DNA of 44,107 nt from Martensiomyces pterosporus (Eukaryota > Kickxellomycota > Kickxellomycetes > Kickxellales > Kickxellaceae): positions 2,164-46,270 of the forward strand of contig MU604051.1 in the NCBI GenBank assembly GCA_025201845.1, read 5' to 3'. Within the stretch, counting starts at the first letter, position 1. The number at the start of each line of letters is the position of its first letter. Shown here piece by piece: positions 1 to 11,343 of this stretch. Below the pieces are notes generated by a model. It worked only from the letters and a program-made list of their open reading frames with translations, ran no database searches and was not told the origin of the DNA. Made by a program: the position numbers and the translations under genes.

Positions 1-605
1 CCAGTGACGTTTCCATCAGCAGAGTAGCCGTGGAATGCAGGAAGGTTGTTTGGGTCGTCGGAGGCGGGGTCGCCAGGGATCACGTCCTCCTTGAGCCCAG
101 CCTCGAACACGACCTCCTGGGTGGACTCGTTGAACAGTGCAACGCGCTGACTGACAGGGTAGTTCAGCCAGGGATAGTACTCGACAATCTCAGCGTTGAT
201 TCCCTGAGCCTGGAAGTAGTCTCTGGTGTAAACAGCCTGGGTGCGGTTGATGCCAGCAACATGCGTGCCCGAGGTGTAGTACTTGAGATTCTCGCGCAGG
301 CGGTCAGTCGATGGGATACTGAGGAACACCTGGCCAGGATCAATGCTACTGTCTCCAGTCGCATTGTACAGTCCGGAGCTGCTTGAGTGCATGCTGTGCA
401 TGCAGGATGGCATCGGGAGCTTTGACACTCCACCAAAGATAAGGGCCAGGCCCCCAATGGACAAAAGACCCGCGGCAATCCACCTCCTTGCAGAGTGCGG
501 TGAACCGAGCGGAGATTGCGGGCTAGCAGCAGCCTGCTCCTCTAGCCCCGAGGAAGCCTCGTAGCCAGAAAGCAGGGCCTTCTCAGTGTCTGCCTGGGGC
601 TTCAT
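1..605 (-). CDS. M28-family membrane peptidase (GCPII/transferrin-receptor-like), 5' part, left copy
   Basis: Partial: the ATG is at 605-603 and the frame is open to the left edge (about 201 residues). The protein looks like a type II membrane protein. It has a cytosolic tail of about 40 residues with a dileucine-like EKALL near residue 8, a membrane segment at about 42-60 following Arg-Arg, then a short Ser-rich stem. After that comes the lumenal start of the glutamate carboxypeptidase II/TfR family: 'IPSTDRLRENL', 'GTHVAGINRTQ', then the region leading into the PA domain. In this family the zinc-binding M28 domain follows, here outside the window. Fungal relatives act in the vacuole or secretory pathway. 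The body is nearly identical to the gene at the right edge (43469 onward), but the tail, membrane segment and stem differ. The substrate cannot be inferred. Confidence 0.8.
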   Translation of the reverse strand, partial: MKPQADTEKALLSGYEASSGLEEQAAASPQSPLGSPHSARRWIAAGLLSIGGLALIFGGVSKLPMPSCMHSMHSSSSGLYNATGDSSIDPGQVFLSIPSTDRLRENLKYYTSGTHVAGINRTQAVYTRDYFQAQGINAEIVEYYPWLNYPVSQRVALFNESTQEVVFEAGLKEDVIPGDPASDDPNNLPAFHGYSADGNVT

Positions 606-1167
606 GGCAGCAGCAAGTGTCTCTTGTGTATTCGGTTTCCTTAAAGCGGCAGGTTATACTGATAGAGGAAAGTGCGTGGGTGTGTAGGGTGCGTAAGAGT
701 GGGGAAATAAATATCCGTTAAAGGAGTGGCTGTGGCAAAAAGAAAAAGAGCAGCACCGCACAGAGCGGGGAAGCGACCATTCATATAGGCCAGGAGGTGG
801 GCTGATTACTGCAGCCCGGAAACCCCTGTCCTTCGTCTTTGCTGGGCAACCACCTCCTTGCGTCATCAGTTTTCCCAGGCTTGTCACCTGCTTCTCTGCC
901 TGCCAAGCCTGCGCCTCCATGCTGGGCGTTCTTTGGTCCTGCCCGGTTTACATGGATCTTCCAGCCTGCAGCTGCCTGACACAAGCAGAGCAGAGCCAGG
1001 CAGCGGCGGATTATTTAAGCGAGCCTAAATTCGCTAATTGTCTTGCGTCTGCATGGCCTTTGCTGCATCTCCGCTCCTGCGATCAGCCACTTTGTCTCTG
1101 CACTCGCTGCCTTCACATACTTTTCTGCCTATACTACAGCAGGCGCTGGGCCTAGTTTGCCTTTGAA
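606..1167. promoter_or_regulatory. Shared divergent promoter between the left peptidase and ferrochelatase
   Basis: This 562-bp stretch separates two divergent start codons and must hold both promoters. An AT-rich TATTTAAG-like element lies at about 1012-1019, roughly 150 bp before the ferrochelatase ATG. A CATATAGG element lies near 782. I see no tRNA and no convincing reading frame. Confidence 0.5.
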
Positions 1168-2355
1168 ATGAGCCGAATTCTAGCAAGGTCTTGCTCCAGC
1201 AAAAACAAGGCCTCGCGGCTACCAGGCACCAGCGCGTACAGCACCGGCAGCGGAAAGTCCAAAATAGGCATTCTGCTGATGAACATGGGTGGCCCACGCA
1301 CTCAAGAGGACGTCAAGCCGTTCCTCAACAACATATTCTTGGACCGCGACATCATGACCTTGCCGCTGCAGGACGCACTGGGACCACTCATTGCCAGCAG
1401 GCGTGCCAACAAGGTCAAGGAGCAGTACAAGCAGATTGGCGGCGGGTCGCCAATTGAAAAGTGGACGCGTCTTCAGGGAAGCGGCATGGTGAAGAGGCTG
1501 GACAGCATGAGCCCAGAGACTGGCCCGCATAGCTACTATGTCGGATTCAGATACACGCAGCCAGACACGCCGCAGGCTGTGAAGGAGATCATTGGCGATG
1601 GAGTGGAGCATGTGATTGCATTCACCCAGTACCAGCAATATTCAGGGTCAACTACGGGCAGCAACTTGAACGAGCTGTATCGCACGCAGAGGGAGCTGGA
1701 CCCCGAGTCCAAGATCAAGTGGAGCTTCATCGACAGATGGGGCACCCACCCAAAACTCATTAGCGCATTCGCCGATCTGGTTGAAGCCCAGGTGAGGAGG
1801 CTGACTGAGGACGTGCGCGAGACGACACCCATTTTGTTTTCCGCGCACTCGCTCCCACTCAGCGTCGTTGATCGCGGAGACCCCTATGTGGCCGAAGTCG
1901 GCGGCACCGTTGCTTATGTCGTTGATGAGCTTCGTCGCCGTGGAGTCAACAACCCTTACCGCTTGGTATGGCAGTCGTCTGTTGGCCCGCTCAGGTGGAT
2001 GGGCCCACAAACCGAGAGGGTCATTGAAAAGTACGGGGAGCTCGGGTATACGTCGCTGGTGGTGGTTCCAATTGCATTCACCTCGGACCATATAGAGACG
2101 CTGTTTGAGCTCGACATCGAGTATGGCGAGGTTGCCGAGAAGGCCGGAATCAAGCAGTACCTGCGCACCGAGGCACTCAACGACTACCCTCCCTTCATTG
2201 ACGCCCTGGCTGCCATTGTCAAAGAGCATATCGACGCTGGATTCCCCACCAGCCCCCAGCTTTTGCTGCCCGACCCTGGGTTTGAGTCCGAGCAAACCAG
2301 GCTGACTAGGCAGTGGATTGCTTCTCAGGCCAAGCGGCCACCCAGCAGCTCGTGA
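1168..2355 (+). CDS. HEM15: Ferrochelatase, mitochondrial
   Basis: This enzyme inserts Fe(II) into protoporphyrin IX, the last step of haem synthesis, on the matrix side of the inner mitochondrial membrane. The intronless 395-aa protein begins with a Ser/Arg/Lys-rich leader of about 30 residues that fits a mitochondrial presequence. The family blocks then follow in order: GILLMNMGGP (about 34-43), FLDRDIMTLP, YKQIGGGSPI, YVGFRYTQP, QYQQYSGSTTGS, SAHSLP with the catalytic His at residue 227, WQSSVGPLRWMGP, and AFTSDHIETLFELDIEYGE. The C-terminal extension has none of the cysteines that ligate a [2Fe-2S] cluster in animal and some fungal ferrochelatases, so a cluster-free enzyme is expected. 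It converges on the reductase gene, with 133 bp between stop codons. Confidence 0.97.
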   Translation: MSRILARSCSSKNKASRLPGTSAYSTGSGKSKIGILLMNMGGPRTQEDVKPFLNNIFLDRDIMTLPLQDALGPLIASRRANKVKEQYKQIGGGSPIEKWTRLQGSGMVKRLDSMSPETGPHSYYVGFRYTQPDTPQAVKEIIGDGVEHVIAFTQYQQYSGSTTGSNLNELYRTQRELDPESKIKWSFIDRWGTHPKLISAFADLVEAQVRRLTEDVRETTPILFSAHSLPLSVVDRGDPYVAEVGGTVAYVVDELRRRGVNNPYRLVWQSSVGPLRWMGPQTERVIEKYGELGYTSLVVVPIAFTSDHIETLFELDIEYGEVAEKAGIKQYLRTEALNDYPPFIDALAAIVKEHIDAGFPTSPQLLLPDPGFESEQTRLTRQWIASQAKRPPSSS

Positions 2356-2488
2356 ACCTAGTGCCTTTTCTTTCTTGGTTGGCTGACATAAGCTTTATTG
2401 CTTAAACAAAAGGAATGGAATTGCTGCAGACGAGCAACTCAGCTGCCAAGCAGCGCGAAAACGGGCAAACCAGCCTGCCGCGCAGTAT

Positions 2489-4225
2489 TCAAGCAGGGGC
2501 TGGAGTCGCCGTGCCCTCAATCTCAAGCGCCTTACGCCTGGCGATCTCCTCCTCCACCGCCTTTTCAAGTGCAGCGCGTCTGGCTCTTCTTCTCTCTTGC
2601 CTCAGCAGGCCGAGATTGTACAGATTATGTCCGATATCTACGTGATAAAAAAAAAGCGTTTGGCATAAGCAAACAGCATGTTTAGCATGCGCATCCAGGC
2701 TGGCAGCTTGCAGAGGGCGCGCGAGCAGACGAGTGCAGCACTTACTGTAGTGAACGGGCTGAGCAAGACGCGGATCCCACATACAGCTGACAATGAAGTT
2801 GAGGATGCTGTGAGGGTAGTATGGAATAGTCGTGTACGGGTCTGTCGCTCCGCACCTTAGCCCAAGTCGGTCAAACACGCACTGGACATAGGTCTGTGGC
2901 GATGGCACCGACAGCTTTGGCTCTCTGTACCCAGACATCTTCGACGTCACCCAGAAACTAAACACGTGAGAGACCATGATATTATCGGGTTCAAGCTCGT
3001 ATGCCAGGCTCTGGGAGTATGTCTTGACAAACCCCTTAGTTCCGGCATACACGGACAGGAATGGCATCGAGCGCAGAGACGCAAACGACCCCATGTTGAG
3101 AATGAGGCCACACTTGCGCTCGCGCATTTGAGGCACAACAAGCCGAGTGATGTTCATCATTGTGTTGATGTTGACCTCGACCATGTCGTCGCAAACAGCC
3201 TGCTCCTCTTCGTCAAAGTAAATGGGGTTGTGGTGGCAGAACGCAACATTGTTCACTACACATTTTCGCCGCTTGCATGTGGAGGGTGCAGAAAGGTGTG
3301 CTTAGTAGGACATGTGCGCAGCTGTGGTTGCCATGACACCCAGCGCAGGCAACTGGTTTCATATCTAGCGCAATACTTACTGAGTACGCTCACTTTCTTC
3401 TCGTTTATAATCTCGTCAATATCCTGCCACTGCTCATCGGTGCACTTTGTGAAGTCAACAGCATAGCTTCTGGCCAGCATCCCCCTCGCCTCTACGCTTC
3501 AAAGCACAGATAGCGCAAATGCACTGGTTTTCAGCCCGCACGTCGCACATCAAAGCAGAGAGCACCAGCCGTGTGTGGAATAAGACATTCGCTGTGAATT
3601 ACCTATTTCCTTTTCCATTTCATCGAGCTTCGACTGCGTGCGGGAGAGCATGATGATGTTGAATCCCTTGTCGGCCAGCTGGAGTGCCATCTCTTTGCCG
3701 ATGCCATCCGTGCATCCAGTTACCACTACACACCCACTGTCGGTTGCATTCAAGACAGCCCAGCGCAGTGTTTAGCACAGTTCATAGTAGCGCAGCAGCA
3801 GGCCCACCCATCATGCCATGTGACTTACCCGCCCAGAGCCCTTTGCGTGCGCCAAATCTGTCGAACTACACAACCACAATTCAGGCCGAGTTAGAACAGC
3901 GAGCTGCAGCAGCCACACAATCAATGCTAGCAATCTGTATCGGAAATAGGGCGCTTACCGATACTCCACGGCGAACAAAGAGGTCCATCAGAACGTCGAC
4001 ACCGTCAATGATGTAATACAGCGCCGCAACGGACCCGTAGAGCATAAACACAATCCATATTGTGCTACAAAACACATGTCCACATTCAGACACAGCATTT
4101 TTGGCGGTGACTGCAGTCGTAGGCATCTACTCCTCCATGGTATGTGGTGGTGGCTGGTGCACTTACTTGAATGCCTGGTACTTGTAGTACTCGTCATTGC
4201 TCATGTCTGGCTGAGCAAACCCCAT
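2489..4225 (-). CDS. IFA38: Very-long-chain 3-oxoacyl-CoA reductase (KAR), seven exons
   Basis: This NADPH-dependent reductase reduces 3-ketoacyl-CoA in the ER very-long-chain fatty acid elongase. I read the exons on the minus strand as 4225-4167, 4064-3959, 3865-3829, 3725-3603, 3491-3381, 3255-2746 and 2637-2489. Every donor is GTAAG-like, and all acceptors end TAG. Joined, they give 364 codons in one frame. An N-terminal membrane helix (about residues 21-40) precedes an SDR fold with the cofactor motif TGCTDGIG (70-77), an NNVA segment, Ser202 and the catalytic YAGTK (Tyr215-Lys219). The tail is basic and Ala/Glu-rich, without a classical dilysine end. The usual NNVG is NNVA here. The gene is divergent from REV3. 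Family assignment is firm; KAR is preferred over other 17-beta-HSD12-type reductases because of the layout and the overall similarity to yeast Ifa38. Confidence 0.92.
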
Positions 4226-4780
4226 TGTTAGTGTGTGTCTAGAGCGTGTCGATAGTGCGTTGTAAAAAGTCGTGGAATGAAAAGACAGGCGAGATCACTC
4301 CTGGCACAAGTTGAGGAGCAGAGGCCAAGAGGCATGTGCTGCTTGCACCCCCGGACTCATGCACGAGCCAATTTAGAGCGTGCTGAGCAGTAGGCTCATT
4401 TTAGCTCCTCACACAAGCCTAGTATGGCGATCCTGGTAATATTGCACTACTATTGCGCCTCGCCTCAATCTGTATCCAGGCTGTGATTGGAAAGCGGCAT
4501 AAACCTCGTCACCTGCCCGTGCGCAGGAAACAGCGACGCCAAACTAACGCGTCGCGCCAAGCGCTCCTCGACATTTTTGCTCTGCTAAAAACGAGTTGCG
4601 GCCACTGCAAGAGGCGAAAATGCTGGGCAGTTTCCGTTTTCATGCTCCGCAGCCTCGTCTCTTTTTGTTTCCGGCGCTTCCTTCGAGCTCACCTCTGCTT
4701 GCCGCACTAGCTGCTCCTCATTCAAATTCCAGCCTCCTTAACTTTCCATACGTATCAGTCTCAGCAGCTGCTTCCCTGTA
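4226..4780. promoter_or_regulatory. Divergent promoter between IFA38 and REV3
   Basis: This 555-bp stretch lies between two outward-pointing start codons. No strong TATA box is visible on either side. The last 100 bp before REV3 are pyrimidine-rich, as in a leader. I see no further gene. Confidence 0.45.
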
Positions 4781-4841
4781 ATGGCAGACGACGCACAACC
4801 AGGCTGGCTCCCTGGCGGCGCCACGCCAGAGGCAGTAGCAA

Positions 4842-4876
<35 letters not shown>

Positions 4877-7800
4877 GCAGCAGCAGCAGCAGAGCAGCTA
4901 CAAAGCATGGCGTCGCTGCCCCTGACTGCAGAGTTAGACTCCGTTCTCGACGCTCAAATAGTAAGCATCGATTCTTACACGGCACCTCCCACGTCTGTGG
5001 ACTGCGCTTTGAAGACGCCATACAATATATTCGAGGAACCGCTCAAGCAGGTGCCGGTCATTCGGATATTTGGCGCAACCAAGAGCGAGCAGAGGATATG
5101 CCTACATGTCCACCAGGTATGGCCGTACATGTATGTGCGCTACGACGGCGAAAGCAACCTGGAGTCTGTCAGAGAGTTCGGATACCAGCTGGGCCTCAGC
5201 CTGAACCACGCACTCAATATCTCGCTGAAAACGACAGGCGCCATGTTCGTTGCTGCTGTGGTTCCAGTCAAGGGCGTGCCGTTTTATGGCTATCATGCGG
5301 GGTACTGGCCATTTCTGAAAATATTGTTTTCGAGCCCAGGAGTGGTGTCGCGCGCAAGCAATCTCCTAGCATCGGGTGCTGTCATGAACAAAAAGTTTGA
5401 CTGCTTCGAGTCCCACCTGCCATACACGCTCCAGTTCCTCGTTGACTATAACCTGTTTGGGATGGACTGGGTGCACATGAGCAAGGCTCTGTTCAGATCC
5501 CCGCTGCCAGAACCACCGACCAGCGGCGACGCTCGCAGTGGTCTTATAACCGAGGGCACTGTTGAGGACAAGCACAGGTGGGCTCCTCAGGGAGTTCCCA
5601 GCTACCTTGTCAACCCCGCACCGCCAGAACGAAGCAGCCGGTGTGAGCTCGAGGCAGATGCAGCAGCTCAGGATATCCTGAACCGGCGCCAGGTGCCCGA
5701 ACGTCACATCCACCATGTGCCTCGAGAAGACCAAGTGGATCTGAACTTTGGAAAGCCGGTGCACTCGCTGAACGTCATGTGGGCTGATGAAAACCAGAGG
5801 CGTGCAGCTCGAGGGATGGCGCTATTGTATCGGAAGGACGGCCAGCGCCAGCCGTCGTCTGTCGCGTCTCAATCGGCGTCGCAGCTGCCGCTAGCAACTC
5901 CACCAAAAGAAGCAGCAAATGCAGGTCTTGAATGGTCCAATCACTGGCGAATGCAAAGCCTATTCCAGAGCGCACTCGCGAACGACCAACGAGAGCAGCT
6001 GGGAATACGACAGAGCTCGCTGGCAGCGAACAGCGACGGCTTCCACGGCCACAAAGGGCTGAGCCCTGACTGGATTGGATCAAGGCCAGAGTCGCCCAGT
6101 CGCTTGTATGGCTCTGCGGGTATGGAGCTAGAAGACGAACTGTCAGTATATATACCACGCGCTGCTGGTAGCGGCAGCTCTTGGCTTGACTCTTGGCCGA
6201 CATGCCGCGAAGTCGATCTCGGACCCGTGAAGCTCTTATCCGACGGACAGCCTGAGCGGACACGCTTCTATCTCGATCTGTCGGAGCCCCCTCCGTCCTC
6301 GCAGCAAAGCGGCTGTATGGAATCCCCCGGGCTAAGGCTCGATATTGGCGTCTTTGACGAGCTTCATATCCATGGGGGCAGTTCACAGCTTTCTCAGCCG
6401 AAGCCGGTTGTCGATGTGGCCGCCATCGTGGGCAATGAGCTGATGGCAGACGAGGCGAAGGGCAGCAGCGATGACGAGGTGCCTCTGGGTGCCCTGACCA
6501 CAAAGCACCTGGGCGATGGGTCGCAACAGAGCGACTTGGATCTACTTTGCGAGTTTGCCGGCGTTGACGAGGCATGGATAGAGAGCGAATTTTCAAAGAT
6601 TGAGGGGCAAGATGACCTTGGCATCAATCGTGGCCATGCAGATATCGAGTACGAAGACCCGTTGGCTGCCGGTGCAAAGAAGGTTCCGCAGCTCGATGGC
6701 GCTGGTGATGCGTCTGACAGCAGTGGGTCAGATAGCCGTGGTGGCTCGAAGGACCGAAGCCTTAGCAGGGCGCGGCGACGGTATTTGGCACCCTTGCGCC
6801 TCTTGCCATCGTCGTCATCGTCATCTTCGCCGAGAGCACTGCATCTGGCCTCTTCGTCAGGAAAGAGGCGCAAAGGGCCAGAAAGAGACCCTGTGCTCAG
6901 CAGTTGCACTTCAAAGGCCGTGCAGCGCAAGTCTGATTCGCCTGGCGGACACGCGTGGCAGCTGGATCTTTGCAAGCAGGGCTTCCAGAGCAGCGGTGGA
7001 GAACCCAGCACGTTCACCGCATCTCCTGCAAAAAGGGCTGTTTCGGAGACTTACCGTAGGCCAATCCACAGCAAATGCGACGTGTTTGTTGATATACCGC
7101 ACACGCCAGGCGGCTATGCCAAGAAGCTTGCTGCTAGCCGTAGTCTCAAGTCCAGCTCTGGCATGAGCACCGACTCCGAAGCTGTGCCTTTGCAAACGAC
7201 AGCTCCTGAGCACAAAAGAGCATCTGCGACGAAAAGCAGGCAGAATCACACACCATATATAGACATTGCCGTCTCGCCATCCACTCACGCAGTTGGCCGG
7301 AATATCGATAGGTCACAAAGCCTGGGTGTTTATGACCCGTGGAAACGAACTACATCGCCGGCCTCTCCAGATGGCTTTCCCAGCTCTGGCATTGATGGCA
7401 GGTCCAGCCAAACCAGTGCTTCGTCGCAACGCCCAGTAGGCTCAGTCACACCGCAGCCTGAGGAGACGGCATCTGCAGCCACCAAGCAAGTGCACTCGCC
7501 CCGCATCCACCGATTGCACGAGTCGGCAGGCAGGGTATTCACACTCGCCGCACCACCGCCAACCTTTGAAGAGCTGCAAAAGTCAATGCCTAGATACAAC
7601 ATCCCAGAAGCGGTGCCTCCTCGGCCCCTGTTTTCCAGCCCGCATGACGTCCCAAAGCGATCAAAGTCTTATGCGGGGTCATCGTTCAGGCTCACAACCA
7701 GCAGCGCACAGGATCTCCCAATATTCAGCCCTACATATGCGAGCGACACCAGCAGAGGCGCTGCCGTTTCCAACGAAGAGCGGCTAGAGCAGGCCAAGAG

Positions 7801-10800
7801 ACGCCATGGCAAATGGAGCCCAGCAGCGGTACAGCAGATCAACGCATCATATACCCACCAGCACCGCTCGCATTGCATGTGGAACACCGGGTGGTGGGAG
7901 TTTGCCAGACGGCCGCCAAATCCACAACAGTTCTTTGCTACGCAGCCGCTACCGGACAGCAGCAAGAATTGCACACCACCGCTACACATAGGCAGCGACC
8001 CGTCGGATATCGCCGCCACGCCAGTGAGGAAGCGCCAGCGCGACCAGTCGGACTTGAAATGGAGCTCGGTGCTGGGCAAGATATCTAAACCGCCTAGTGC
8101 CATGCCTACACAGGATAGTTCGCTAGCCACCACCCCACAGCACTCGGGCGCTGCAACTCCAGCAAGACAATCGAGGCGCGCGCCTGATGCAGCAGCAACG
8201 AGAAAGAAGGTGGACATGTCGCAGGCCTCCCTGGAGATCCTTACAGGCTGCCGAGAGCAGCTTCTCCCTGATCCAAAGATCGACGCGGTGCTGGGCATTG
8301 TGGTTTGCTACACTCGGAGGAAGGCAGCGTGGGATCACCCGTGTTCAGGGTGCCAGACGATTGTTTGGACATGCGGACCTGCCACTCGTTTGTCGCGACT
8401 GGGGTTTTCGTCCAGCATCGAACGTCGTCACCAACAGAACGAGCTGAGCATGATTTTGGACCTTGCCAGATGGGTCAGCTGCGCTGACCCGGATGTTTTG
8501 TGCGGCTACGAGGTGCAAAACAGCTCGTGGGGGTACCTAATTGAACGTGCTGGGGCTGCGTATGGATTGAGGCTGTGCAGCGAGCTTTCGCGAATCATAG
8601 AGCCACCGTGGCGCAGACCTCAGCACGCTCTTGGTCGCGAGCAGGACGCGTGGGGCTACCGCAGAGGCGCTGCCATCAGCATTGTTGGGCGGCATGTTCT
8701 GAATGCCTGGCGACTGATGCGCAGCGAGCTCAGCTTGACTTCCTACACGTTCGAGAACATCATGCGCGAAGTATTCGACGAAAAGACGCCCCACTACTCC
8801 CACGACCGCTTGGCAGCGTGGTACACGAGCGGCCCTGCAGTTGCTCGTATCCGTGCACTCAAGTATGTGTTGCACCGGGCCAGAGCTGTGCTGCGGATCT
8901 TGGACAAGATGGACATCATATCTCGAGCGTCAGAGTTTGCCAGCATCATTGGCATCGACTTCCACTCAGTAATTACGCGCGGGTCGCAGCTGCGAGTGGA
9001 GTCTCTGATGGCACGCATTGCGCATCCCGAGCTCTTCATCCTATCATCGCCTACACGAGAGCAGGTGGCGCAGCAGAGAGCTGCCGAATGCGTGCCGCTT
9101 GTTTTGGAGCCACAGAGCCGGTACTACACAGACCCAGTGGTTGTGCTCGACTTCCAGAGCCTGTATCCAAGCATCATGATCGCGTACAACTACTGCTTCT
9201 CGACATGTCTCGGCAGCATCGAGGCGGCGGCAGCAGCAGATGGCGCAGATCCTAACCGCCGCCTGGGGTTCGCCAGTGTGCATGTGCCGCCAGGCATCCT
9301 CACAGGGCTCAGGGACCACATCACAATATCCCCCAATGGCATGGCGTTTGTCAAGCCGTCTGTTCGCAGGGGGCTTTTGGGCCGAATGCTTCAAGAGATT
9401 CTCGAGAGCCGAGTGATGCTCAAGGGCGCAATGGCGACATGGGGCGACGACGAGGCCCTGTACAAAAGCCTGGATGCCCGGCAGCTCGGTCTCAAGCTCA
9501 TTGCTAACGTTACATACGGCTACGCAGGGGCGTCGTTCTCTGGCCGGATGCCCTGCGTCGAAATCGCCGACGCCATCGTGCAATCTGGACGCGAGACGCT
9601 TGAAAATGCCATTCGCTTCATTCACTCGAAGCACTCCACGTGGGGCGCACAGGTAGTGTACGGCGACACGGATTCTGTGTTCATCCACATGCCTGGTAAG
9701 AGCCGTGAATCTGCATTCAGAATCGGACGCGAAATAGCCGAGGCAGTCACTGCGCTTAATCCGCATCCTGTCGAGCTCAAATTCGAAAAGGTTTACCAGC
9801 CCAGTGTTTTGCTGACTAAGAAGCGGTACGCTGGCTGGATGTACACGAGCGCTGGCCAGACAGAGCCCTTGCTGGACGTCAAGGGCATGGAGCTCGTGCG
9901 CCGAGACGGGTGTGCTGTGATGCAAAAGATTGTGGAGGGGTCCATGGACACGCTTTTCAGAACCAACGACCTGTCGCTCGTGAAATCCTACATCACCGCG
10001 GAGATCACAAAGGTTCTACAAGATGAGGTTTCGATAAAAGACTTCCTCATCGCAAAGGAGGCTCGCATGGGTACGTACTCTGCCCAAGTTCTACCAGCCC
10101 ATGCGAAGGTTGCCGCCGATGCTATGCAGCGCGACGGACGCGCCGAGCCCCAGCATGGCGAGCGAGTTCCCTACGTCGTTGTAGACGGAGGGCCTGGCTC
10201 TAGACTCACCGACCAAGTCGTTCGCCCGCAGGTGCTGCTCAGCCAGCCTGGGCTCAGGCTGAACCACCAGTACTATGTTGACAAGCAGATTGTCCCTGCA
10301 CTCGACCGGGTGTTTAGTTTGGTGGGTGTTGACGTAAAGGCGTGGGTTAGCGACATGCCTCGCCGTAAGCGCAGCGGGCTGTATCAGGCAATCGTCGACA
10401 GCCTAGGCGGCAGCGACAGCGAAGCTGGCGGCGATCTCGATCAAGAATCACTGGCGGCAAACGAGTGTACAATGGCAGGGCCTGGAAGCTGGAGCCACGC
10501 CAGTGAGCAGGGTGTCCGTAGACTCGGTGGCAGCACCAGCAGGCCGGTACCCAGGGTTGCTGGCAGAAAGCCCACTCGCCGCACGCTCGACCATTTCTAC
10601 CACAAGCGCAGCTGCCTGCTGTGCCAGCAGACGATTATGAACATGCCGCCCTCGCCTGGACGAAACAAAGCCCTGGGCGCCAGTGCGGCGCGGATTTGCG
10701 ATGCATGCCTGGCAGACAGGACAGCGACTATGATCAAGGCATCCACGATCGAGATGGACATTGGCAGAGCGGCGAAGGCCACGCTTGACCAGTGTGCTGC

Positions 10801-10942
10801 GTGTGCAGGAGGCCCCCGAGCGGACTCGCTTCAGGCAGCCGAGTCCTGCGACAGCTTGGACTGCCCCACAATGTTTCAGCGGCATGCACTGCAGCGCAGG
10901 TATATGGCCTGGCGCAGAGTGACACAGGAGCTGGCTGGCTAG
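4781..10942 (+). CDS. REV3: DNA polymerase zeta catalytic subunit Rev3, intronless
   Basis: This is the B-family translesion polymerase that extends from mismatched or damaged primer ends. The 2053-aa frame opens with a Thr-Ala/poly-Ala tract (about residues 18-37). The Rev3 N-terminal domain follows ('VSIDSYTAPP', 'VPVIRIFGAT', 'FYGYHAGYWPFLKI', about 60-240), then a long Ser-rich linker (about 250-1090). A degenerate exonuclease-like domain comes next, with the Rev3 signature 'GYEVQNSSWGYL'. The polymerase core has DFQSLYPSIM (Asp1457), KLIANVTYGYAGASFSGRMPC and YGDTDS (1627-1632). The C-terminal cysteine modules are CysA (1945, 1948, 1973, 1976) and CysB (2005, 2008, 2023, 2028). In this family CysB ligates [4Fe-4S] and docks the Pol31/Pol32-type subunits. 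All catalytic aspartates are present. A PPPTFEEL...PPRPLF block in the linker is also typical of fungal Rev3. Confidence 0.97.
4838..4894 (+). repeat. (ACAGCA)n / (GCA)n tract in REV3 5' coding region
   Basis: An in-frame hexanucleotide ACAGCA run passes directly into a GCA run. It encodes alternating Thr-Ala and then about seven Ala residues near the N-terminus of Rev3. Its length is likely to vary between strains. Confidence 0.9.
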
Positions 10943-11343
10943 CCCTGTGGGCTTGCAACGGATTGGCACTCCAGAGCTCCTCTTTTTTGCCGCTCCATGC
11001 GAGCGAATGGCTTTTCAGCGAGCAGTCGTCATCACATCACACGCAGCCACCTCTCTGGAAAGAGCTGGCGCTGTTTTCTTCCATATTCATCACGCTTCCA
11101 CGCCGCCTCTCCTTCGCTTCCACACACGCCTTTTCCTCCTGCCTCTTTCCACGCCCATGTATTGTTGTCCATAGTCCAGTACTATCACTACATCCTTGTG
11201 TGCTGCCAGCTTCAAACCCCGTGTACATCACTCATTCAGCAGCCAGCCAGACGCTGCCTGCGGTAGTTTGGAATTTCCCGCACCAGCGTGTAACATTGTA
11301 AATACATTTCACCGCCGCACACCGCACACCGCGCACCCCGCAC
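10943..11343. other. Intergenic spacer: REV3 3' end and DCAF6-like promoter
   Basis: About 400 bp between tandem genes, pyrimidine-rich on the plus strand. The last 40 bp repeat CCGCACA/CCGCGCA units (about 11313-11345) just before the proposed DCAF6-like start. No convincing ORF. Confidence 0.4.

Noticed and set aside
5775..7017. Long minus-strand ORFs (273 and 207 codons) under REV3
   Set aside because: They are antisense shadows of a clearly conserved coding gene with Ser/Arg-rich complement composition.
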